In this document: in pieces, positions 57,840-64,000 of the stretch
Position numbering within the stretch: position 1 is the first letter of the stretch
How the letters are laid out: every line of letters starts with the position of its first letter
From: Exiguobacterium mexicanum
GTDB taxonomy: Bacteria > Bacillota > Bacilli > Exiguobacteriales > Exiguobacteriaceae
Length of the DNA stretch: 64,000 bases
NCBI RefSeq assembly: GCF_005960665.1
Contig: NZ_CP040676.1
Coordinates: 1,064,501-1,128,500, forward strand
Direction of reading: 5' to 3'
Notes under the pieces: model-generated
What the model saw: the letters and a program-made list of their open reading frames with translations, nothing else
What the model was told of the DNA's origin: nothing
Database searches by the model: none
Program-made: the position numbers and the translations under genes

Positions 57840-58582
57840 GACATATTGTGATCACGGGTGCGTCGAGCGGCTTTGGGGCCGCGCTGGCGCATTCTTTTTA
57901 TGAGGCGGGTGCCCGCTTGACATTGATTGCACGAAGTGAGGACCGATTGCGTGAACTCGGCACGAAACTATCGGCCGATTGGCTCGTCGCCGACGTCTGT
58001 ACCGAATACGAGACGCTCGTGGCAAACGTCGAACGAACATACGGGCCAATCGACGTCTGGGTGAACAATTCCGGTATCGGTGAGTTCGACCGGGTCGTCG
58101 ATCAATCGACCGACGTCATCGAGGAGACGATGCGCTTGAACGCGATCGCCCCGATGATGCTCGCACGTGACTGTGCCCGGTCGATGCGCCGCGGCAGCAC
58201 GATCATCAACGTCTGCTCGCAAGCGGCGAAAGTACCGACGCCGAAGTCGGCCGTCTATGCCGGTTCAAAGGCGGCGTTACTTCAGTTCTCAAACGCGCTT
58301 CGGTTGGAACTGAAGCCGGAAGGGATTCATGTGTTGACGGTCAATCCGGGTCCGATCGCTACACCGTTCTTTCTCCGGGCCGACAAGAGTGGACGTTACG
58401 AGGCGAGCGTGAAATCGATTATGCTCGACCCCGATCGTCTCGCAAAACGCGTCGTCGCTGCATGTGAGGCGACAAAACGTGAAGTGAACGCCCCATGGTG
58501 GATGAATCTTGGCGCAAAACTGTACGCAATGTGCCCGGTCATGTTCGAGCGGCTCGCAAAACGGGGATTTGACAGAAAGTAA
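57836..58582 (+). CDS. yqjQ: Short-chain dehydrogenase/reductase (YqjQ type)
   Basis: The 248-residue protein is a classical SDR: TGASSGFGAALAH near 7-19, NNSGIGEFD near 76, catalytic YAGSKAALL near 141 and the PGPIATPFF loop. Its substrate is unknown. Its ATG overlaps the yqjP stop (ATGA). No terminator separates it from the ynj-like operon 34 bases downstream, so they may be transcribed together. Confidence 0.87.
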   Translation: MRHIVITGASSGFGAALAHSFYEAGARLTLIARSEDRLRELGTKLSADWLVADVCTEYETLVANVERTYGPIDVWVNNSGIGEFDRVVDQSTDVIEETMRLNAIAPMMLARDCARSMRRGSTIINVCSQAAKVPTPKSAVYAGSKAALLQFSNALRLELKPEGIHVLTVNPGPIATPFFLRADKSGRYEASVKSIMLDPDRLAKRVVAACEATKREVNAPWWMNLGAKLYAMCPVMFERLAKRGFDRK

Positions 58583-58616
58583 ATGGGTCAACACAGAGAA
58601 AAAAGGGGGAGACACG

Positions 58617-59786
58617 ATGCGCCGATTGAAACAATGTGGCTTGATGCTGTCACTCGTCTTCCTCGCTGCCTGCGGGACGACGCGCGCCGAAATCGCACCG
58701 ACGTTCGAACAGGCGGCTGAAGAAGCGAAACAGTCGACGGTCAATTTCTATATGTGGGGAGGCGATGACGGCATCAATCGCTATATCGATGAATATGTCG
58801 CGCCCCGTCTGAAAGAGACGTATGACGTGGAATTGAACCGCGTCCCGATGGACACGGCCGAATTCGTGCGCCAATTGTCGCTCGACAAACGGGCGAACCG
58901 AGAAGAAGGCACCATCGATCTGATGTGGATCAATGGGGACAATTTCCGTAACGCCGCCGAGGCGGAGTTGCTCCAAGGCGACCTGCTCGACAAAATCCCG
59001 AACGCTGCGCTGTTGAACGAAGAAGCCCAGGCAACTGATGCGGGCACCCCGACCGACGGGCTCGAGGTCGCCTGGGGGAACGTCCAGTTCGTCATGCACT
59101 ATGACGCGGACAAAGTGAAAAATCCGCCGACGACGTTCGACGAATTACATCGTTGGACCGAAGAAAATCCGGGCCGTTTCACGTATCCTGAAGTGACAGA
59201 CTTCACAGGGAACGCGTTCGTCCGCCATCTGCTCTACGCCGAGTATGGGGCTGCGGGCGGTGACGGTGAGATTCCAGACGCGTTCTGGGAGAAGCTTGCG
59301 ACGTGGTCGCCGACCCTATGGAAACAAGGGTCAACATATCCGAAGTCAATCGCCCAACTCGACCAGTTGTACGCCGCGGGTGACGTTTGGATGACGATGG
59401 GCTTCAATGAGCGGCGCGCCGAGGCGGAACGCAATGACGGCGTGTTTCCGAACGGGACACGGGCGCTCGTGCTCGAACATTCAATCGCCTCGACACACTT
59501 TCTCGCCGTACCGTTCAACGCGACCAATCCTAACGGTGCGCTCGTGGTCATCAATGAGTTACTGTCACCGGAAGCCCAGCTCGCCAAACAAGATGCGACA
59601 TACTGGGGGGACGGGACATCGCTTGATTTGACGAAACTCGATGCGTCCGACCGTGACGCCTTCTTGAAGCTTGATGACGGGGTCACTTATCCTGATCCGG
59701 AACGTCTCGCCGAACGATCGATTCCCGACTATGGGCCGGCCGTGATTGACGCAATTCGCGAGGAGTGGGAACGTGTCGCGCAGTAG
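58617..59786 (+). CDS. YnjB-like ABC transporter substrate-binding lipoprotein
   Basis: The 389-residue protein has a lipoprotein signal (lipobox LAAC, Cys19) and a type 2 binding-protein fold with FYMWGGDDGINRYIDEYVAPRL near 42, IDLMWINGDNF near 100 and WMTMGFNERRAEAE near 262. The WGGDDGINR-type N-terminus and the context resemble E. coli YnjB. It captures an unknown solute outside the cell. GGGGGAGACACG precedes the ATG. The gene overlaps the first permease by 14 bases. Confidence 0.8.
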   Translation: MRRLKQCGLMLSLVFLAACGTTRAEIAPTFEQAAEEAKQSTVNFYMWGGDDGINRYIDEYVAPRLKETYDVELNRVPMDTAEFVRQLSLDKRANREEGTIDLMWINGDNFRNAAEAELLQGDLLDKIPNAALLNEEAQATDAGTPTDGLEVAWGNVQFVMHYDADKVKNPPTTFDELHRWTEENPGRFTYPEVTDFTGNAFVRHLLYAEYGAAGGDGEIPDAFWEKLATWSPTLWKQGSTYPKSIAQLDQLYAAGDVWMTMGFNERRAEAERNDGVFPNGTRALVLEHSIASTHFLAVPFNATNPNGALVVINELLSPEAQLAKQDATYWGDGTSLDLTKLDASDRDAFLKLDDGVTYPDPERLAERSIPDYGPAVIDAIREEWERVAQ

Positions 59787-60546
59787 TCTATGGATCAGTC
59801 TGTTCGTTCTGGCCTTGCCGTTCACCGGTGTCGCCTTCTTGATCTACGAGACCGTCGGCTTCGACTGGTCTGAGTTGAACGATGAGGCCTGGCGCGCCAG
59901 TCTCGCCGTGACGCTGTATGTGACACTCGTCTCGACGGCCATGTCCCTTGTCATCGGGACATGGCTCGCCCGGTCGGTGTACCGACGCCGGTCGACATGG
60001 CTCGCGTCGCTACTCAGATGGCCGATGTTCGTCCCGCACGTCGCGGCCGCGTATTTATTTTATGTCTTGTTCTCGAGTGGCTTCCCGTTCTATGGGGTGG
60101 TGGAGGCGAACGAACGTCACCACCTCGTCGTCATTTTGACGTACGTTTGGAAAGAGGTGCCGTTCGTGTTTTTGATGGTAATCGGGACGTATGCCCAACT
60201 GAATCGGGGTTACGTCGACATGGCGAAGACGCTTCAACTGACGCCGTTCGAACAATTTAAAGTGGCCGAATGGCCGTTCCTCGTCAAACCGCTCCTCGAC
60301 TCGTTTTGGGTGCTCGTCGCGTTCATTTCGTTCGCTTATGAAGTTCCGGCCTTATTGGGGGTCACATTCCCCAAACTGCTCGGGGTGCTCGCGTATGAAC
60401 GGTTGACGACCGGGCTGTTTTTAAATGCATTCGAGTCGTATGCGGTCGCGCTCGCTTGGACATTTTTCATCTTCAGCGGCGTCATCGCATCCTACGCTTT
60501 GACGGCTAAGCGGAGACGCCGAATCGAACGGGGGGTGAGACGATGA
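59773..60546 (+). CDS. YnjC-like ABC permease, first half
   Basis: The 257-residue protein starts at a GTG with GGAGTGGG upstream and has six membrane helices. The EAA-type docking loop is MAKTLQLTPFEQFKVAEWPFL near 148-168. In E. coli YnjC is one double-length permease; here two separate genes encode the halves. The stop overlaps the next gene by 4 bases. Confidence 0.8.
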   Translation: MSRSSLWISLFVLALPFTGVAFLIYETVGFDWSELNDEAWRASLAVTLYVTLVSTAMSLVIGTWLARSVYRRRSTWLASLLRWPMFVPHVAAAYLFYVLFSSGFPFYGVVEANERHHLVVILTYVWKEVPFVFLMVIGTYAQLNRGYVDMAKTLQLTPFEQFKVAEWPFLVKPLLDSFWVLVAFISFAYEVPALLGVTFPKLLGVLAYERLTTGLFLNAFESYAVALAWTFFIFSGVIASYALTAKRRRRIERGVRR

Positions 60547-61244
60547 GTCGACTTTTCGTCGCTTGTTTCGTCGTCTTTCCATTCGTCGGGTTGTTTTTGA
60601 CGTTCCCGACGTCGCTCACGTGGGACGAGGCGATTTTGAACACGGTCGTCTACGTGGTCGCCGTGGCGCTCATCAACGTTTGGCTCGGCATCGGGACGGC
60701 CTGGTGGCTCTTGTTCACCGAGTCGAAATGGAAGGCGTGGGTCGAATGGCTCACGTTTCTGCCATTGTTTATCCCCGTCTTGGCGAGCATGTTCGGCATG
60801 TATATCGCCCTCGCCCAAGTCGGACTCATCGGGACGTACACGGGGGTCGGGCTCGTCCTACTCGTCACGACGTTGCCGTATTCGATTCGATTGGCATACA
60901 ACGCCATGTACGTGATCGGGAGACCGCTCCTCGAACAGTCACTGACGCTCGCGCCGCTCACCCGGATCGGGTTCGTCCTATTCCCGCTCATGAAAGAGTC
61001 GGTCCGGACGATCGTCTTGTTCTCGACCGTCATCGTGTTGAGTCAATTCGTGCTCGTCCAATTGATCGGGGCCGGACTCGTCCCGACGGTCACAACGCGA
61101 CTGTATCAGGCCTACGCAGGCAATGACGTCTCATTGTCGTTACAAAATACATGGGTGCTCGTCTCGTTGCCGGCCTTATTTTATATCGGGCTCGGTGCGA
61201 TGTTTGGCATCTGGATTAGATTGGTGAAGGGGCGTTTGCAATGA
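60543..61244 (+). CDS. YnjC-like ABC permease, second half
   Basis: The 233-residue protein has six membrane helices and the docking loop LLEQSLTLAPLTRIGFVLFPL near 128-148. It should pair with the preceding permease as a heterodimer. Start and stop overlap both neighbours by 4 bases, so the whole operon is translationally coupled. Confidence 0.8.
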   Translation: MSRLFVACFVVFPFVGLFLTFPTSLTWDEAILNTVVYVVAVALINVWLGIGTAWWLLFTESKWKAWVEWLTFLPLFIPVLASMFGMYIALAQVGLIGTYTGVGLVLLVTTLPYSIRLAYNAMYVIGRPLLEQSLTLAPLTRIGFVLFPLMKESVRTIVLFSTVIVLSQFVLVQLIGAGLVPTVTTRLYQAYAGNDVSLSLQNTWVLVSLPALFYIGLGAMFGIWIRLVKGRLQ

Positions 61245-62128
61245 GCTTGGTATTGTCAGGAATACGAAAACGTTTTAAAGACCGCGATGTGTTGTGCGGC
61301 ATCGATCTCACTATCCCGAACGGAGAAATCCATGCCCTCGTGGGTGTGAGCGGTTCCGGGAAGTCGACACTGCTCCGCATCGTCGCCGGACTTGAGACAC
61401 TTGATGCCGGGTCGGTGACGTGGGAGGAGATACCGCTCGATGGGGTACCGCCTCACTTGCGCCGGATTACGATGTTGTCCCAATCCCCGCTCTTGTTTCC
61501 GCATCTGACAGTCGGCGAGAACGTGACGCTCGCCACGCCGAACCGGTCACGGGAAGAAGCGGAAGCGTGGCTCACCCGGGTCAAGCTTCCTGGCCGCTAC
61601 GACGCTGAAATTCATGAATTGTCTGGAGGGGAACAGCAACGCGCGAGCTTCGCCCGGGCGCTCGCTGCCGCGCCTCGACTCATTCTGCTCGATGAGCCGT
61701 TCACGAACCTCGACCCCGGTCTCAAATCCGAGTTGCAACGACTGATTCGTGACCTCGTCCGTGAACTCGAGTTGACGGCGCTCCTTGTGACCCACGACCG
61801 GGAAGAAGCGATGCTCGTCGCCGACCGGGTGACATTACTCGAGACGGGTCGGGTTCTGGTGACCGGTACGCCGGGACGTTTATCCGAGACGGAGTCGACG
61901 TTCGGTGACTTTGTCGAAGTGAGCGGTACGCTGCTTCCGTCGACCGATATCGACGTGTCGACAGAGGCGACGTCCGATTCGATCGTGCTCGTCCGGACGT
62001 TCATTCGCTTCGGGCATCATTTCGGCGAGTACCGGCGCCCGACCGGGGAATATGTCATCTTACCGCGGAGCGAATCGTTCAAAGTCGGAGAGACGTATTA
62101 TTTGCGACAGAAACAAGGAGGAATTTGA
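61241..62128 (+). CDS. YnjD-like ABC transporter ATPase
   Basis: The 295-residue protein is a complete ABC subunit: Walker A GVSGSGKST near 37-45, Q-loop MLSQSPLLFPHLTVGEN, signature ELSGGEQQR, Walker B LILLDEPFTNLD and switch VTHDREEA. The last 75 residues form an extra domain, as in spermidine/iron-type importers. It powers the two permeases. Its stop overlaps the next start. Confidence 0.9.
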   Translation: MSLVLSGIRKRFKDRDVLCGIDLTIPNGEIHALVGVSGSGKSTLLRIVAGLETLDAGSVTWEEIPLDGVPPHLRRITMLSQSPLLFPHLTVGENVTLATPNRSREEAEAWLTRVKLPGRYDAEIHELSGGEQQRASFARALAAAPRLILLDEPFTNLDPGLKSELQRLIRDLVRELELTALLVTHDREEAMLVADRVTLLETGRVLVTGTPGRLSETESTFGDFVEVSGTLLPSTDIDVSTEATSDSIVLVRTFIRFGHHFGEYRRPTGEYVILPRSESFKVGETYYLRQKQGGI

Positions 62129-62709
62129 TGTTAGACACATACGGTAGCCGCTTCGTCCGTCCCGTCATCGAGCGCGGGGCCGATCGGCTTTTGAAATGGA
62201 ACTTTACCCCGAACGAGGTGACGATCCTCGGAGGCATCATCGGTGTCTCGGTCGGTCTGTTCATTTATAACGATATGTTGTGGACGGCCGTGTTGCTGTT
62301 ATGGGTGTCGGGTCTCTTCGACGTCCTCGATGGGACGATGGCCCGGCGCTCCCAAAAGACGGGGTTCGGCACGGTGCTCGACCTCGTCTTCGACCGTATC
62401 GTCGAGATTGCCGTCGTCATCGCGCTCGCTCTACGACATCCTGAACATATGCCGATCTTCCTGCTCTTGCTCGGGTCGTTCGTCGTGGCGATGACGTTAT
62501 TCCTCGCCGTCGGGGCGAGCAGCTCACGCCGTTCAGAGAAATCATTTTATTATCAGCCTGGTATTTTGGAGCGGACGGAATGTTTCATCTTGTTCACGCT
62601 CATGATTCTTTTCCCGACATGGATCGGCGTCATCGCGACGATTTTCCTCGTGCTTGAAGTGTTCACGATCCTCCAACGTTTGTTTGAAGCAAGGCGGATT
62701 CTAAGATGA
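62128..62709 (+). CDS. YnjF-like CDP-alcohol phosphatidyltransferase
   Basis: The 193-residue protein has about six membrane helices and the complete CDP-alcohol motif DG-x2-AR-x8-G-x3-D-x3-D, read as DGTMAR followed by GTVLDLVFD. The C-terminal part has KSFYYQPGILERTE and LFPTW, which I remember as shared with E. coli YnjF. Such enzymes attach a phosphatidyl group from CDP-diacylglycerol to an alcohol; the acceptor is unknown and could be the solute brought in by the importer. GGAGG precedes the ATG. Confidence 0.82.
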   Translation: MLDTYGSRFVRPVIERGADRLLKWNFTPNEVTILGGIIGVSVGLFIYNDMLWTAVLLLWVSGLFDVLDGTMARRSQKTGFGTVLDLVFDRIVEIAVVIALALRHPEHMPIFLLLLGSFVVAMTLFLAVGASSSRRSEKSFYYQPGILERTECFILFTLMILFPTWIGVIATIFLVLEVFTILQRLFEARRILR

Positions 62710-63638
62710 AGCCGCGCCTTGTCTTGGTCGGGCTCGGTCATGGGCAGCTCGAGATTCTCGAACATCTCGATGCGCTTAACGAAAACTACGAAGTGTCGTA
62801 TATCGGTGGACGAGAGGCGATTTATACGGGTGCGTTTCCTCAAGTGATCGCTGGCGAGATGGAATCGGCGACGACGCGGTTGCGTCGTGACGTCTCTCCC
62901 GTCGCCGAGCGCCTGATCGGTCTCGATCCGGATGCGCGCCTCGTCGAAACCGATCGCGGCCACGTCGCATATGACATCCTCGTGCTCGCGACCGGTGCGA
63001 AGAGTCGTGGGATCGGGAACCGGTTAAAACCGATGACGACAAACATGCTGGACGAGATTTTACAGAGTGATGCAATCACGATCGTCGGCGGGGGCAAAGC
63101 CGGAGTCGAACTCGCCTTCGCTTGCCTCAGACAGAAGCAACGCGTGACGCTCTATGCTCGTGACATCTTACCCGAACTTCCCCGTCATGTCGGGCGACAG
63201 ATGGCGCGACGTCTCGTCCGCAGCGGCGTGATGCTCATTCTGACGTCGTTCCAACCAGGGACTCAGACAGAGGGACTCGTCTTAGACGCGACCGGTGTCG
63301 TTCCTGATGAGTTTTGGTCTGAGGCTGGACTTGCGGACGATGGGGCGTTCATCGACACGGAAGACGATTTGCGACACCCGGTCTACCGCGAGATTTATAT
63401 CACCGGGGATATGGCGGCCCGATTGAACGGTGGTGTCGATGCCGTCCGTTCGGGTCGGCATGTCGCCCGTCAACTGCTCGGTACGCCACGCCGGTTCAAA
63501 TCGCGGACGTCGCTCAATATTTTGTTGACGACCCCAGGACGGGCACTCTTGACGTTCGGGAAGCTGACATGGCACGGTCGTCTGCCGTTTTGGCTAAAGC
63601 GGCGCATCGACCGGCGTTATCTCGAGCGCTTCAAGTGA
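62706..63638 (+). CDS. FAD-dependent pyridine nucleotide oxidoreductase (NDH-2-like)
   Basis: The 310-residue protein has an FAD fold (LVLVGLGHGQLEILEHL at 5-21), LVLATGAKSRGI near 92, an NAD fold IVGGGKAGVELAFACL near 125 and IYITGDMAARLNGGVDAV near 236. No CxxxxC redox pair is present, so it resembles type II NADH dehydrogenases, but is about 90 residues shorter. It overlaps the phosphatidyltransferase by 4 bases and is the last gene of the operon. Its role there is unknown. Confidence 0.8.
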   Translation: MKPRLVLVGLGHGQLEILEHLDALNENYEVSYIGGREAIYTGAFPQVIAGEMESATTRLRRDVSPVAERLIGLDPDARLVETDRGHVAYDILVLATGAKSRGIGNRLKPMTTNMLDEILQSDAITIVGGGKAGVELAFACLRQKQRVTLYARDILPELPRHVGRQMARRLVRSGVMLILTSFQPGTQTEGLVLDATGVVPDEFWSEAGLADDGAFIDTEDDLRHPVYREIYITGDMAARLNGGVDAVRSGRHVARQLLGTPRRFKSRTSLNILLTTPGRALLTFGKLTWHGRLPFWLKRRIDRRYLERFK

Positions 63639-63645
63639 ACAAAAA

Positions 63646-63673
63646 AAGACGACCACGACGGCCGTCTTTTTGT
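63646..63673. terminator. Bidirectional terminator after the ynj-like operon
   Basis: AAGACGACC and GGCCGTCTT pair with one mismatch; A and T runs flank the stem, so it also serves the convergent thioredoxin-like gene. Confidence 0.75.
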
Positions 63674-63988
63674 TTACGCGTTCAACGTATCGAGGAACGA
63701 GCGGATTTGCATCTCCGTCTTGGCGTTCGCCGAGTGGAGGTGTTCTTGTTTGACGCCTTCTTGATAGAAAAGAAGTGAGGGGATGCCTCGGACTTCTTGC
63801 GCGTCCGACAGTTCAGGCAACTCGTCGCGGTCGACGACGTACCAGTTGAACTGCGGATAATCTTTGACTAGTTCGTCGACGTACATATCAAGACGACGGC
63901 AGTCGGGACACCATGATGTCGTAAAGATGACCATACCTTTATTTTGGATGGCCTCTTGGAATTGTTGATCAGATTGGATCGGTTTCAT
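63674..63988 (-). CDS. Thioredoxin-family protein
   Basis: The 104-residue protein is a thioredoxin fold with the active site CPDC (TTSWCPDCRRLD, Cys27 and Cys30) and the cis-Pro loop GIPSLLFYQEG. The CPDC motif is common in small Bacillales thioredoxin-like proteins and glutaredoxin-like reductases. It probably reduces a cytoplasmic disulfide; the partner is unknown. It is convergent with the ynj-like operon. Start at the ATG 63988, with GGAGAG just at the window edge. Confidence 0.88.
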   Translation of the reverse strand: MKPIQSDQQFQEAIQNKGMVIFTTSWCPDCRRLDMYVDELVKDYPQFNWYVVDRDELPELSDAQEVRGIPSLLFYQEGVKQEHLHSANAKTEMQIRSFLDTLNA

Positions 63989-64000
63989 AAAAATCTCTCC

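Noticed and set aside
1-64000. Mobile elements, prophage, CRISPR arrays, tRNA or rRNA genes
   Set aside because: No transposase, integrase, regularly spaced repeats or tRNA-like cloverleaf was seen; gene order is syntenic with Bacillus through most of the window.

Overview
The window is a stretch of chromosome from a low-G+C-phylum (Bacillota, order Bacillales) bacterium that best fits Exiguobacterium. The evidence is gene order that tracks the Bacillus subtilis yqh-yqi-yqj region almost gene for gene, moderately high GC with G/C-rich third codon positions, strong Bacillus-type ribosome binding sites, and the absence of the sporulation genes that sit in this region in Bacillus. The genus call is an inference from synteny and protein resemblance; no database was searched.

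Layout. 1-5200: rhodanese fragment, mntR, a stand-alone hypoxanthine phosphoribosyltransferase, yqhP/yqhQ, aroQ, an Xaa-Pro peptidase and efp. 5230-16850: housekeeping block accB-accC, nusB-folD-xseA-xseB-ispA, dxs-yqxC, argR-recN-spo0A. The spoIIIA operon (between efp and accB in Bacillus), yqhY and spoIVB (between recN and spo0A) are missing, yet spo0A is intact. 16850-17430: a 0.5-kb stretch without a credible protein gene, with a strong promoter, a strong terminator and a chain of perfect hairpins; I read it as a large structured non-coding RNA. 17430-27450: yqzF and the branched-chain keto acid operon (bkdR, ptb, leucine dehydrogenase, buk, lpd, E1a, E1b, E2) behind a sigma-54 promoter and a CcpA-type cre site. 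27500-34200: Spo0M, a methyltransferase, bacilliredoxin, a DUF952 protein, an arginine-type ABC importer and two hydrolases. 34200-39700: fadH, a surface glucosaminidase, yqjA, yqjE, rnz and two very short genes.

39700-43450 is an uncommon operon coupled to rnz: membrane protein, DUF4430 lipoprotein, EcfT-like protein, a fused ABC ATPase whose two halves lack complementary motifs, an ECF S-like component and a small membrane protein. 43500-51400 holds an SDR, the paired U32 tRNA-hydroxylation proteins (TrhP1/TrhP2 type), MATE and EamA transporters and topoisomerase III. 51500-55100 is a signalling patch (receiver-PP2C phosphatase, CorA, orphan Hpt, CheV). 55200-56800 is gapN. 56860-63640 is yqjP-yqjQ followed by an operon resembling E. 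coli ynjB-ynjC-ynjD-ynjF (ABC importer plus CDP-alcohol phosphatidyltransferase) with an added FAD oxidoreductase; a thioredoxin-like gene closes the window.

How it fits together: much of the window feeds membrane lipid and isoprenoid metabolism (accBC for malonyl-CoA, bkd for branched primers, ispA/dxs for isoprenoids, fadH for unsaturated fatty acid breakdown). Identical 16-base FapR-like elements at the accB promoter and at a candidate promoter inside buk suggest that malonyl-CoA synthesis and primer supply share one lipid regulator. I saw no tRNA or rRNA gene, insertion sequence, prophage or CRISPR array. The most interesting items are the structured RNA, the composite ABC ATPase with its operon, the ynj-like cluster and the repeated FapR-like element.
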